From assembly GCF_038181555.1 (NCBI RefSeq), contig NZ_JBBWUA010000002.1, forward strand, positions 186,001-250,000: a stretch of DNA of 64,000 nucleotides, read 5' to 3'. Shown in pieces: positions 27,216-35,277 of this stretch. Position numbers and translations under genes: made by a program. Within the stretch, counting starts at the first letter, position 1; each line of letters opens with the position of its first letter. The DNA comes from Desulfitobacterium sp038181555. GTDB lineage: Bacteria > Bacillota > Desulfitobacteriia > Desulfitobacteriales > Desulfitobacteriaceae. A model generated the notes under the pieces. The model searched no databases and was not told the origin of the DNA. It saw only the letters and a list, made by a program, of their open reading frames with translations.

Positions 27216-27326
27216 TTACAGTGCAGAATGAAAGGCCCAATTAAGAATCACTGCAAGGGCTGCTGCATAAACAACCATTTCCACAAGAATTAGGGTCACA
27301 CTATATTTGAACCGAGGTACTCCCAT
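27216..27326 (-). CDS. 36-residue single-pass membrane protein of the cytochrome operon
   Basis: A frame of 37 codons begins 13 bp after the cytochrome b stop: MGVPRFKYSVTLILVEMVVY and then a hydrophobic run ending NWAFHSAL. It has a basic N-terminus and one transmembrane helix (about residues 9-31). The start is an ATG with AAGGGGTGAAGGTG ahead of it. Position, ribosome site and a clean helix support a real gene that may be a small subunit stabilising the cytochrome b-c complex. No family was recognised. Confidence 0.6.
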   Translation of the reverse strand: MGVPRFKYSVTLILVEMVVYAAALAVILNWAFHSAL

Positions 27327-27338
27327 CACCTTCACCCC

Positions 27339-28025
27339 TTAGATATTTTTATCTCTTTCCATTCTTTCTAATTCAACGGGGTGCTCCTCCTCCATCTCCT
27401 CTTGATTCATCGTCCCCACATACCATACTTTACTCATGGGAAAGGATCTGGTATTAAAGTGGACATTATAAAAATGCCAGATAAAAATGGCGCTAATAGC
27501 CAAGATAGCCTCATCCGTGTGGGCATAGCGGGATGAATCGATTACCCAGCGGGGTAGGAATTGCGTAAAGAATTGAGGGTACCACATCAAAAGACCAGAG
27601 CCGCCCATGATAAACATACCCCAGAATACCGCCCAGTAGTCGAACTTCTCTTTGTAGGAGTAGCGGTCAAAACGGGCCGGTTCCTTTCTGAATCCAAAAA
27701 AGTAGCCCAGGTTCTGAAAGAGATCGTTAAAGTCTTTCCAATTGGGCATAATCGCCCAGGACTTTCTTTTGCCACCTAAAGGCACAACCACCAGATATAT
27801 CAAGTGATATACACTTACGAAAATCATAAGCGCAGCTCCCAGGAGATGGACATAAAAAAGATTATCAAAACCACCAAACAAGGACACAACTCCTTGGGCA
27901 AAACTGCTTTGTTCAAATTTTATTGGCAAACCTGTAAGGGTAAGAACAAAAAAGCTGGTGAACATACCCATATGCTGAATTCTCTGATGTATATCAAACC
28001 GCTCATACACTTTATCCTGTCCCAT
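27339..28025 (-). CDS. membrane cytochrome b (formate dehydrogenase gamma/hydrogenase cytochrome b type)
   Basis: 228-residue integral membrane protein with four to five helices and His residues placed for b hemes (HQRIQHMGMF near residue 14, VHLLGAALMIFVSVYHLIYL near 60, and WHFYNVHFN near 185). This fits the dihaem cytochrome b family that exchanges electrons between menaquinone and a periplasmic-side cytochrome or enzyme. The ATG has AGGAGGTG ahead and lies 4 bp after the cytochrome c stop. With the pentaheme protein it forms a quinol oxidase-type module of unknown terminal partner. Confidence 0.82.
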   Translation of the reverse strand: MGQDKVYERFDIHQRIQHMGMFTSFFVLTLTGLPIKFEQSSFAQGVVSLFGGFDNLFYVHLLGAALMIFVSVYHLIYLVVVPLGGKRKSWAIMPNWKDFNDLFQNLGYFFGFRKEPARFDRYSYKEKFDYWAVFWGMFIMGGSGLLMWYPQFFTQFLPRWVIDSSRYAHTDEAILAISAIFIWHFYNVHFNTRSFPMSKVWYVGTMNQEEMEEEHPVELERMERDKNI

Positions 28026-28029
28026 GGGG

Positions 28030-28665
28030 TCACCTCCTGTTGCGGGTCTGCAATATAGTTCGCAGCTCGCGATACAACTGCATTTCAATGTGAATCACCA
28101 ACAAGGTCATAGCAATTATTGTTAACCAAACAAAGAATTTCGCGGTATAATACATGGGCTTCCCCGGCCCCATAGCAGTCAGTTCGAAATGCTCCGTCCC
28201 TTGGGCAAAGCCTGGGGAGGGATTATCATGGCACTTGGCGCAGGTCTGGGGGATATTTTCCTTTGCTACAAGTGAATTAGGATGATCTTGTCCTAAAACC
28301 GCGTGGGCACTGTGACAATCTACGCAACTGGCTGATCTTTGACTCCCCAGAAAGACCCCTTTGCCATGAAAACTCTGCTGATAGGTTTCGGCCACGCGAC
28401 CTGTATGGCAGGTGTTGCAGATGGCAACACTTTCCTTCTTTGTGACCTTCACCCCCTCAGGATGAGGATAGGCAGTCACATCACTGTGGCAACTCGTGCA
28501 GCTCAGGGAGGCATGTGTCGAGTCTTTTAGTTTGTTCACTTGATTAGCGTGACACTGATTACAATCTACTTGCGCCAGCACTGTTGCTCCGCTAAAGAGC
28601 AGCAAGAAGCTAAAGACAATAAGGAAAATAAGTTTTTTAAGTACCCATTGGTTTTTCTTCGTCAT
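28030..28665 (-). CDS. membrane-anchored pentaheme cytochrome c
   Basis: 211 residues with an N-terminal signal sequence (about 11-31), five CXXCH heme-binding motifs (CNQCH, CTSCH, CNTCH, CVDCH, CAKCH between residues 35 and 147), and a C-terminal transmembrane helix (about 174-195). The arrangement suits an extracytoplasmic electron carrier held in the membrane, taking electrons from the adjacent cytochrome b. It resembles NapC/NrfH-like and tetraheme-linked proteins but is none of them clearly. The start follows GAGGTAGGG. Confidence 0.88.
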   Translation of the reverse strand: MTKKNQWVLKKLIFLIVFSFLLLFSGATVLAQVDCNQCHANQVNKLKDSTHASLSCTSCHSDVTAYPHPEGVKVTKKESVAICNTCHTGRVAETYQQSFHGKGVFLGSQRSASCVDCHSAHAVLGQDHPNSLVAKENIPQTCAKCHDNPSPGFAQGTEHFELTAMGPGKPMYYTAKFFVWLTIIAMTLLVIHIEMQLYRELRTILQTRNRR

Positions 28666-28823
28666 ATTCCCTACCTCATATTCTGAAATCGAAACATTTA
28701 AGGGGGACCCTGTCTAGGTCTGTGACCACAGCAAGGTTATTGTATCTCGAAATATCTAAGGATATGCACGAGTAATTATTGTGACCAAGAAAGATTTTAT
28801 CTATTACAGTTTCTGGGGACATA

Positions 28824-28870
28824 AAAAAGAAGTAGAAACTATTTTTAAGTGCAGTTTCTACTTCTTTTCT
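28824..28870. terminator. terminator between the flavoprotein reductase and cytochrome genes
   Basis: AAAAGAAGTAGAAACT pairs perfectly with AGTTTCTACTTCTTTT (12-nt loop), with A- and T-rich flanks. It separates the reductase transcript from the cytochrome operon. The rest of 28666-28951 shows only short imperfect repeats. Confidence 0.75.
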
Positions 28871-28951
28871 TGTTTTGCTTAGGTTATCTCTTTTATTTAC
28901 TATCTTGCCTAATGTTTTTACATGGCACCCTGAAGTCAGGTGATTCCGATA

Positions 28952-30685
28952 TTATTTAATGTAAGCAGCGGCATTCTGACCCGCAATACGGCCAAACACG
29001 ATGTTGACGGCGGCCGGGTTGGCTCCCCAAGTCCCGACGTTAGCGCATTCACCTGCTGCGAACAGCCCCGGAATAGGTTTTCCATCTGCTTTAAGCACCT
29101 GGGTATTCACATCTGTGTCGATACCTCCGAAGGTACCCTGCACGCGGCAGGTCATGGGGGAGGCATAGAAAGGTGCTTCATCGAATGTCATGTTCAACAT
29201 GGCGCGGCCGAACTCTTCGTCCTTACCGTTAGCCACATAACCCTTGTAGTTGTTGATCGTCTTAACAAGGTTCTCCTTGTTCACGCCGATTTTGTCCGCA
29301 AGTTCTTCAATGCTGTTCGCGCTCACAAAGAGACCCAGCTTCTCATACTCACGCACATCCTTAACGCCCGCAACAAGGGAATTGTCGAAGATTGCCCAAC
29401 CGCTGCCACCCTGTGCAACGACCTTAGGTCCTACTCCATATCCTCCCTGATCGTTCACAAAACGCTGACCATCCTTGTTTACAAAAATCGCACCGGTATT
29501 GAATAGGCTGCCCATATAATAGAAATAGCCATTTTCTGCGGTAGTATAGGTGAAGTTGACACGGATATAATCCATATTCTTTAGATCTGCACCTACAGCT
29601 TGAGCCATTTGATGGCCATCTCCCGTGGCGCCGGAGGAACAGGAACTCCTATAATCTTTCAGCTCGGGGGCATATTGGACCACCATATCCTTGTTTGCTC
29701 CGAATCCACCGGAAGCGATGACCACCGCTTTAGCTGTAATAGTATAGTCCCCCAGCTTAGTGGAAACCTTGATACCGTCCACGGCACCATCCTTCATAAC
29801 CAGCTCAGTCGCTTTGCTGTTGATCCTTACGTCCACGCCGGCCTTTTCACATTCCGCTTTAAGGGCTGACACGATTGCGTTGCCAAACTCACCCACTTCG
29901 CGGGAAGCGGTGGAACTGATCTGACCGCTTGCCACCGGCAATTGGGCGCCGATACTGCGAAGCCAGTCCGCCGCAGCGCCATTGTTATGTGTCAGTACGC
30001 TGAAGGCCTCCGCCGTTCCCTTGGGGTTTTGCTTTGTTAAGGTCGCCGCTTGTTCGTCTGCTGTCACATCGCTGCCCAGCGCAACATGGGTCTTATCCCC
30101 TATCGCACCAAAGCTTTCGATGGAATAATTTGAGGTACCGCCCAAAATGCCAAGCTTCTCTAGCAGGATGACCTTCTTACCCTCATTAGCCGCGCTGATG
30201 GCAGCGGTCATGCCTGCGCCACCCGCCCCAACTACCACCACATCCGCTGTGCTGTCTTCATGAGGCACCTCCGTGGTAACCTTGCCTGTAAACTTGGCCG
30301 GGTCACCGCCCGCTTGGGTAATAGCATTCTTAACCGCATTCAGGAACGCGAAGCTACTGATTGTCGCCCCGCTCACCACATCAAGGTCCAAGGTCTGATT
30401 CTGCACGATCAGATCAGGGTATTTCTGAATTGGGACAGAACCTGTGTTGTAGGTCTCCTTTTCACTTATAACCTTGATGGCGTCGATGCTGTCTGCCCCC
30501 AGTGTGACCTTAACCACGATCTGACCGTTGCGGCCGTCACCCACACCAAGGTAGTCGCCAGGGACTATCCCTGTCTTTGCTGGGGCAGATCCTCCATTAC
30601 TGGCGGGGGCGGCGGAACAGGCCGACAGCACCAGCGTTAGGCACAGGAATACCGATAGAATTGAGATAATCTTTGTTTTCTTCAT
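28952..30685 (-). CDS. FMN/FAD lipoprotein reductase (fumarate reductase/urocanate reductase-like)
   Basis: Extracytoplasmic flavoprotein, 577 residues. A Sec signal peptide ends in lipobox LSAC (Cys23). An FMN_bind domain (about 40-125) carries the covalent-FMN motif DVVSGATISS with Thr108. The FAD domain starts at GAGGAGMTAA (GxGxxG 153-158) and ends AAGECANVGTWGANPAAVNIVFGR. It resembles soluble fumarate/urocanate/methacrylate-type reductases, but the substrate is not determinable. Attachment of FMN would need an ApbE transferase, not in this window. Base composition looks more G+C-rich than its neighbours. A MerR regulator is divergent; the c/b cytochromes are just downstream. Confidence 0.85.
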   Translation of the reverse strand: MKKTKIISILSVFLCLTLVLSACSAAPASNGGSAPAKTGIVPGDYLGVGDGRNGQIVVKVTLGADSIDAIKVISEKETYNTGSVPIQKYPDLIVQNQTLDLDVVSGATISSFAFLNAVKNAITQAGGDPAKFTGKVTTEVPHEDSTADVVVVGAGGAGMTAAISAANEGKKVILLEKLGILGGTSNYSIESFGAIGDKTHVALGSDVTADEQAATLTKQNPKGTAEAFSVLTHNNGAAADWLRSIGAQLPVASGQISSTASREVGEFGNAIVSALKAECEKAGVDVRINSKATELVMKDGAVDGIKVSTKLGDYTITAKAVVIASGGFGANKDMVVQYAPELKDYRSSCSSGATGDGHQMAQAVGADLKNMDYIRVNFTYTTAENGYFYYMGSLFNTGAIFVNKDGQRFVNDQGGYGVGPKVVAQGGSGWAIFDNSLVAGVKDVREYEKLGLFVSANSIEELADKIGVNKENLVKTINNYKGYVANGKDEEFGRAMLNMTFDEAPFYASPMTCRVQGTFGGIDTDVNTQVLKADGKPIPGLFAAGECANVGTWGANPAAVNIVFGRIAGQNAAAYIK

Positions 30686-30788
30686 CCTTCTTCCTCCTTA
30701 TTAAGCTGTATATATGCTATACTGCTTGTGAAATGTATTTTAAACTATGGGGCAACCACAGAGTCAATACTCGGAGGTGTAAATATTT

Positions 30789-31628
30789 GTGAAAGTTACC
30801 ATTCGAAAATTGGCGGATTGTATTGGTGTAACACCGGAAACCATCCGACATTACCGAGAGATCGGGCTGCTGAATCCAAAAATGCGGGAAAACGGCTATT
30901 ACGACTACAGTGTAAACGATGCGCTTGTGGCGCTTCTGACCAAGGAAATGCGCACCTATGGCATGCAACTTGAATCCATACGGGATTCTTTCGTCAGCAT
31001 CTGCGAATACAACAAATTCTTGGGACATCGGGAGGCGGAGTTGGAGCGTGAAATAGAGATGCTCCGGCTGGAGCTATCACGAATGCATGAAACCCGGATC
31101 TACGCGAGCTGTGGCGTGCGGATTCTGAATAAGGTTGAAGAATTCGACGGCCCGGCAACCTGGGCTGTGGTGTCAATCAACCGCAAAGAGGGCTTTCTTC
31201 CAGACTACGGAATGGAGCAGTGGGTGAAGCAGCTTCCCTTCACTTATGTGTCTGCGACCATCCCGCTGGAGGAATTGAACTACCGAAAAGGGCTTGACCT
31301 TTACAGCATCCAACTTGGTTTGGGCGCACTTATCCACTATGTGGAAAAGTTTCGACTCCCACTGGGTGGCCGCGCCTACTATCAACCCGGCGGCCATTTC
31401 ATCCGCACCTGCATCACCACTCATGACCTCCTCTCCCTGTGCCCACAAGATATTTCTCCTCTGCTGGAATACGCGGAGGCACACGAGTATGTCTTTGCAA
31501 GCTGCACGGGTGGGCGGTTGCTACATATTGACCACACCGAAAAGGGACCTCTTTTCTACCTACTGGTATGGGTGCGCGTGGATCCAAAAAGCACTCCTAG
31601 TTCATTGGACAAAACACTTTCACATTGA
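30789..31628 (+). CDS. MerR family transcriptional regulator
   Basis: 279 residues. The N-terminal MerR helix-turn-helix is VTIRKLADCIGVTPETIRHYREIGLL (about 3-28), followed by the wing GYYDYSVNDALVALLTKEMR and a coiled dimer helix (about 75-105). The C-terminal half (about 120-279) resembles a GyrI-like effector domain, so it likely senses a small molecule. It is divergent from the flavoprotein reductase with a 103-bp spacer and most likely regulates it. The start is a GTG with GGAGGTG ahead. Like the reductase, it looks G+C-rich. Confidence 0.85.
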   Translation: MKVTIRKLADCIGVTPETIRHYREIGLLNPKMRENGYYDYSVNDALVALLTKEMRTYGMQLESIRDSFVSICEYNKFLGHREAELEREIEMLRLELSRMHETRIYASCGVRILNKVEEFDGPATWAVVSINRKEGFLPDYGMEQWVKQLPFTYVSATIPLEELNYRKGLDLYSIQLGLGALIHYVEKFRLPLGGRAYYQPGGHFIRTCITTHDLLSLCPQDISPLLEYAEAHEYVFASCTGGRLLHIDHTEKGPLFYLLVWVRVDPKSTPSSLDKTLSH

Positions 31629-31640
31629 TTTGGTTAATAA

Positions 31641-31682
31641 TAAAAATCCGAACGATTCAACAGAATACGTTCGGATTTTTTG
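31641..31682 (+). terminator. terminator after the MerR gene
   Basis: AAAAATCCGAACG pairs perfectly with CGTTCGGATTTTT (13-nt loop). The T-run is part of the stem. Confidence 0.8.
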
Positions 31683-31759
31683 TGGAAAATTGCTCAATGG
31701 TTAACTCCCAAACTTTAATCGACTGCTTATCCCTGAGACAGGTCAAAAAATTATATCCC

Positions 31760-32365
31760 CTATTTTCCCGTAGGCAGTGCACGGCTTCCCGGTTTAATCG
31801 CTGGAATCCCTTCTGCACAGAGAGGACAACCTTCTGGATCGAAGGTCTCAATCTCGATCTCCAGCAAAGCGGCTAAAGGCACTCCAAACTCAGCTTTTCC
31901 ACAACTGCGATCCACAATTACTCCCACACCGACGGGTTCAGCTCCATAGGCTTTAACGACCTCGATAACCTCCCGAACTGAGCCTCCGGTTGTAATCACA
32001 TCTTCCACAACTAAGACACGCTGACCCGGATGAAGTTCAAAACCCCGCCGTAATTTCATTTCTCCGTTTTCTCGTTCAGTAAACAGTGCCTTCGTTCCTA
32101 AGGCCTTGCCTACCTCATGAGCAACCAATATTCCACCCATGGCGGGTCCGATGACTAGGTCAATCTTGTGACCCTTAAAGGATCCTGCCAGTGCCTCACC
32201 CAAGCGAGCTGCATGGTGCGGGTATTGCAGAACCTTAGCGCATTGCATGTATTGGCGGCTGTGCCTTCCCGAAGTCAGTCGGAAATGCCCCTCCAGTAAG
32301 GCCTCGCTCTCTCTGAAAATACCTAAAACCTCTTCAGGGGATATAGATTTATTGGATATAGTCAT
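31760..32365 (-). CDS. pyrE: orotate phosphoribosyltransferase
   Basis: Joins orotate with PRPP to give orotidine 5'-phosphate. The 201 residues carry the PRPP motif VLVVEDVITTGGS (about 110-122), GPAMGGILVAHEVG (about 65-78) and the substrate-binding FRLTSGRHSRQYM near residue 35. The ATG at 32365 has AAAGGAG 9 nt upstream. It is the last gene of the pyr operon and follows pyrF after a 71-bp gap. Confidence 0.97.
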   Translation of the reverse strand: MTISNKSISPEEVLGIFRESEALLEGHFRLTSGRHSRQYMQCAKVLQYPHHAARLGEALAGSFKGHKIDLVIGPAMGGILVAHEVGKALGTKALFTERENGEMKLRRGFELHPGQRVLVVEDVITTGGSVREVIEVVKAYGAEPVGVGVIVDRSCGKAEFGVPLAALLEIEIETFDPEGCPLCAEGIPAIKPGSRALPTGK

Positions 32366-32436
32366 GTAATTAACTCCTTTCAAAACATCACTTCGTGATC
32401 CATCTCGACCCTACAGCTAAATATCATTTTAAGGCT

Positions 32437-33165
32437 CTAATCCCAGAGACGTTCTAAAGCCTGCCGAGGACTTGGAGCTTGGGTGATTGGCCTGCCTACC
32501 ACCAGATAGGAGCTACCCGCCTCAAGAGCTTCAATGGGAGTGAGAGTACGGGCCTGATCATGGGTCTCGCTTCCTCTGGGGCGGATCCCAGGCGTAATGA
32601 CTAGAAAATCCGGACCTAAATGCTCACGGAGGACCTGACTTTCCTGTGCCGAAGCAACGACCCCATCGATACCTGCCCTTTGCCCAAGTTCGGCCAAGGC
32701 CACCACCTGATTTTGCAGGGTACGGTTTACTCCTAGCTCCACGTGCAGTCTTCCTTCATCAAGACTGGTTAAGACTGTGATCCCAATAATCTTCATCCGC
32801 TTTTCAGAGTTTCCTTGTTCCTTGACCTCATGAGTGGCCTGGACTGCCCGAGCCATCATATCATAACCACCACTACAGTGAATGGTGAGCATGTCGGCGC
32901 CATAGCCCGCTAAAACCCGAACCGCTCTTTCCACCGTATTGGGAATATCATGGAGCTTTAGATCTAAGAAGATGGAGAAACCTTTTTCCTTTAACTCCTT
33001 GATTATACTCGCCCCTGTTGCGTTATATAGCTCCATCCCTACTTTGAGCCAGCACCCGCTCCCCTGCAATTGGTCCGCCAAGGCTAGGGCCTTCTCCCTG
33101 CTGTCCACATCCAAGGCTACCATCACCTTAGAGGTGGTCTCCTGAAGAGTTCTTTCTTGCTCCAT
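32437..33165 (-). CDS. pyrF: orotidine 5'-phosphate decarboxylase
   Basis: Makes UMP by decarboxylating OMP. The 242 residues show VALDVDSREKALALADQL, the catalytic DLKLHDIPNT (Asp-Lys-X-X-Asp) near residue 68, VHCSGG-type phosphate region TIHCSGGYDMM, and TPGIRPRGSETHDQ near residue 190. The ATG at 33165 follows AAGGAAG with 6-nt spacing; an ATG 21 nt upstream has no site. It lies between pyrD and pyrE. A small hairpin (AATGTACT/AGTACATT) sits in the 180-bp gap before it. Confidence 0.97.
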   Translation of the reverse strand: MEQERTLQETTSKVMVALDVDSREKALALADQLQGSGCWLKVGMELYNATGASIIKELKEKGFSIFLDLKLHDIPNTVERAVRVLAGYGADMLTIHCSGGYDMMARAVQATHEVKEQGNSEKRMKIIGITVLTSLDEGRLHVELGVNRTLQNQVVALAELGQRAGIDGVVASAQESQVLREHLGPDFLVITPGIRPRGSETHDQARTLTPIEALEAGSSYLVVGRPITQAPSPRQALERLWD

Positions 33166-33346
33166 CTTTATCTTCCTTTCTTCCATGACTGCAAGCTGTA
33201 AGACTCCTAACTTTTATGAAAAATCCATCTGAAGTAAGAATCATTGTATCACCTAGTTTTTTACACTCTATTGGATGATCTTTCCTACAGCTCGGGTTTG
33301 AAAACCTAATGTACTAATCGGAGTACATTATCCTTGTGTACTAACT

Positions 33347-34315
33347 CTAGTGCGCTAATCCCACGATATCACTCACAGCGGCAAAGCCATGTCTCCGGCA
33401 ATACTCCTCGATTCCCTCAAGCACCTCGAGAGGAGCCAGCGGGTTCACAAAATTCCCCGTGCCGATGCTCACCGCTCTGGCACCAGCCAGCATGAATTCC
33501 GCTGCATCCTGCCAGGTGAGGATTCCCCCCATACCGATAATCGGGATATTCACGGCTTGCGCCACTTGCCAAACCATACGCACAGCCACTGGTCGTATCG
33601 CCGGTCCGGAAAGCCCCCCTACTTTGTTGGCTAAGATGGGTTGACGCCGTTCAATATCAATACTCATACCCAGCAAGGTGTTGATCATAGAGATAATATC
33701 AGCGCCACCCTGCTCTACTGCCTTGGCCATCTGCACAATATCTGTGACATTGGGCGACAGCTTGGCAATCACAGGAAGATTCGTCTTAGCCTTGACCAAA
33801 GCGATGACCTCTTGAGCACTGTCCGGATGAGTGCCAAAATGCATTCCTCCATGCTTCACATTAGGGCAGGAAATATTAACTTCGATGGCATCAATTCCCG
33901 AACCTGCTTGAAAAGCATTGGCCATAATTTCATAATCCCTTAAGGAAAACCCAGAGATATTAGCAATAACCGTCGTCGGTAATTCCCGTACCTTAGGGAG
34001 ATAGGATTGGAGGAAGTCCTCTAATCCAGGATTCTCCAGACCTACAGAGTTGAGCATTCCCGCAGGGGTTTCTGCCAGCCGGGGTAAGGGGTTACCTAGG
34101 CGCTGCTCGGGAGTAAGTCCCTTGAGAGTGATTCCTCCCAGCTTTTCCACAGGACAGTAGGGGGCATACTCATCCCCGAAGCCATAGGTCCCGGAACAAG
34201 TGATGATAGGATTCCTAAGGGTTAAAGGACCAAGCTCCACCGTCAAGTCGATATCTTCCTTAGACTTTTCTGTATAGTTCTCATAATTATCTTCGATTTT
34301 CCCATTAACCTTCAT
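33347..34315 (-). CDS. pyrD: dihydroorotate dehydrogenase B, catalytic subunit
   Basis: Oxidises dihydroorotate to orotate with FMN; class 1B enzyme that passes electrons through PyrK to NAD+. The 322 residues show ELGPLTLRNPIITCSGTYGFG, the catalytic-cysteine region NISCPNVKHGG, and phosphate-binding IGMGGILTWQDAAEFMLAGA followed by SIGTGNF. The ATG at 34315 overlaps the end of pyrK by 11 nt and follows GGAGGTG, so the two subunits are made together. An upstream in-frame start at 34354 would place more inside pyrK. Confidence 0.96.
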   Translation of the reverse strand: MKVNGKIEDNYENYTEKSKEDIDLTVELGPLTLRNPIITCSGTYGFGDEYAPYCPVEKLGGITLKGLTPEQRLGNPLPRLAETPAGMLNSVGLENPGLEDFLQSYLPKVRELPTTVIANISGFSLRDYEIMANAFQAGSGIDAIEVNISCPNVKHGGMHFGTHPDSAQEVIALVKAKTNLPVIAKLSPNVTDIVQMAKAVEQGGADIISMINTLLGMSIDIERRQPILANKVGGLSGPAIRPVAVRMVWQVAQAVNIPIIGMGGILTWQDAAEFMLAGARAVSIGTGNFVNPLAPLEVLEGIEEYCRRHGFAAVSDIVGLAH

Positions 34316-35150
34316 AATCCCAGAGCACCTCCTCCCCTTTAAACACTGGTCCATCCTTGCACACTTTACCCCTGTAAATTCTACCGCTCACTTTATCCTT
34401 AAGAGTGCAGACACAGCCCAAACAGGCTCCTACCGCGCAACCCATCCGTTCTTCTAAGGAAACCTCCACCGCAGCCCCTTTTTGTAAAAAGTAATCGCTG
34501 ACGACCTGAGTCATAACCTGGGGTCCACACACTGCGACGGATAAAACTTCACTTTGTGCAGCTTGTGTAGCACCCTCACCATGATTGAGCCGGCTTCCCA
34601 CCTGCTTCTTCAGGAGATCCAGAACATTCCCTTTCTCGCCGATGCTTCCATCCATTGAGCTTAGAAAAACGGGGATTCTAGCTTCTTGCCACAGATCCAG
34701 CCCAGAGCTAGTAAAGAAGCCTTTATTTTCCCCACCCCAATATAAACTCACGTCAAGATTCTTCTCCTGAGCTGCTTTAGCCAAGGGGAGCAAGGGAAAT
34801 ACCCCAATCCCACCGGCCACCAAAATGAGTTCGCCTCGTGCAGGCAGGGTAAATCCGTGGCCCAGAGGACCCATCAGGCTCAGTTCCTCCCCGACCTTAG
34901 CTTCGGATAATATCTCTGTGCCCTTTCCCTTGATGCGGTAGAGCAGTGTGATTTCCTGAGCCTCCCTCTGAATGTCCGCGATACTGATCGGGCGGCGTAG
35001 CAGCGGATCCATTCCTTTGGCCACTTGCACATGGACAAATTGTCCGGGCTGAGCCTCTCGAGCAACTTCCGTCCGGAGAATCAGTCTCCTGATTTTGTAG
35101 AGAGGGTCACCCACAAAATCATGGGCAATAATATGGGCCTTTCCTAACAA
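34305..35150 (-). CDS. pyrK: dihydroorotate dehydrogenase B, electron transfer subunit
   Basis: FAD and [2Fe-2S] subunit linking PyrD to NAD+. The 281 residues show the ferredoxin-reductase-like FAD site LLRRPISIADI (about 50-60), the nucleotide-binding GGIGVFPLLPLA, and the C-terminal iron-sulfur cluster cysteines in CAVGACLGCVCTLK with a fourth Cys in GKVCKDGP. The start is a TTG with AAGGTGGGG ahead. It sits between carB and pyrD, which it overlaps. Confidence 0.95.
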   Translation of the reverse strand: MLGKAHIIAHDFVGDPLYKIRRLILRTEVAREAQPGQFVHVQVAKGMDPLLRRPISIADIQREAQEITLLYRIKGKGTEILSEAKVGEELSLMGPLGHGFTLPARGELILVAGGIGVFPLLPLAKAAQEKNLDVSLYWGGENKGFFTSSGLDLWQEARIPVFLSSMDGSIGEKGNVLDLLKKQVGSRLNHGEGATQAAQSEVLSVAVCGPQVMTQVVSDYFLQKGAAVEVSLEERMGCAVGACLGCVCTLKDKVSGRIYRGKVCKDGPVFKGEEVLWDYEG

Positions 35151-35277
35151 AAGAACCCCACCTTTCTTGTTTCCTTCTGTAAGTATTTCAGTTCTACATA
35201 CCTTTAATCCTGCAATTCTTTATTCGTGAATCGAAATGAATCAATGGACCATAAATCTATGGATGAGACCCCTTTTT

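Noticed and set aside
28710..28735. CTGTGACCACAG resembling a CRP/FNR half-site pair upstream of the cytochrome c gene
   Set aside because: The half-sites are only 2 bp apart, too close for a CRP/FNR dimer, and position relative to a promoter is unclear.
28940..29506. 188-codon open frame opposite the flavoprotein reductase
   Set aside because: Typical antisense shadow of a G+C-rich gene with no ribosome site.
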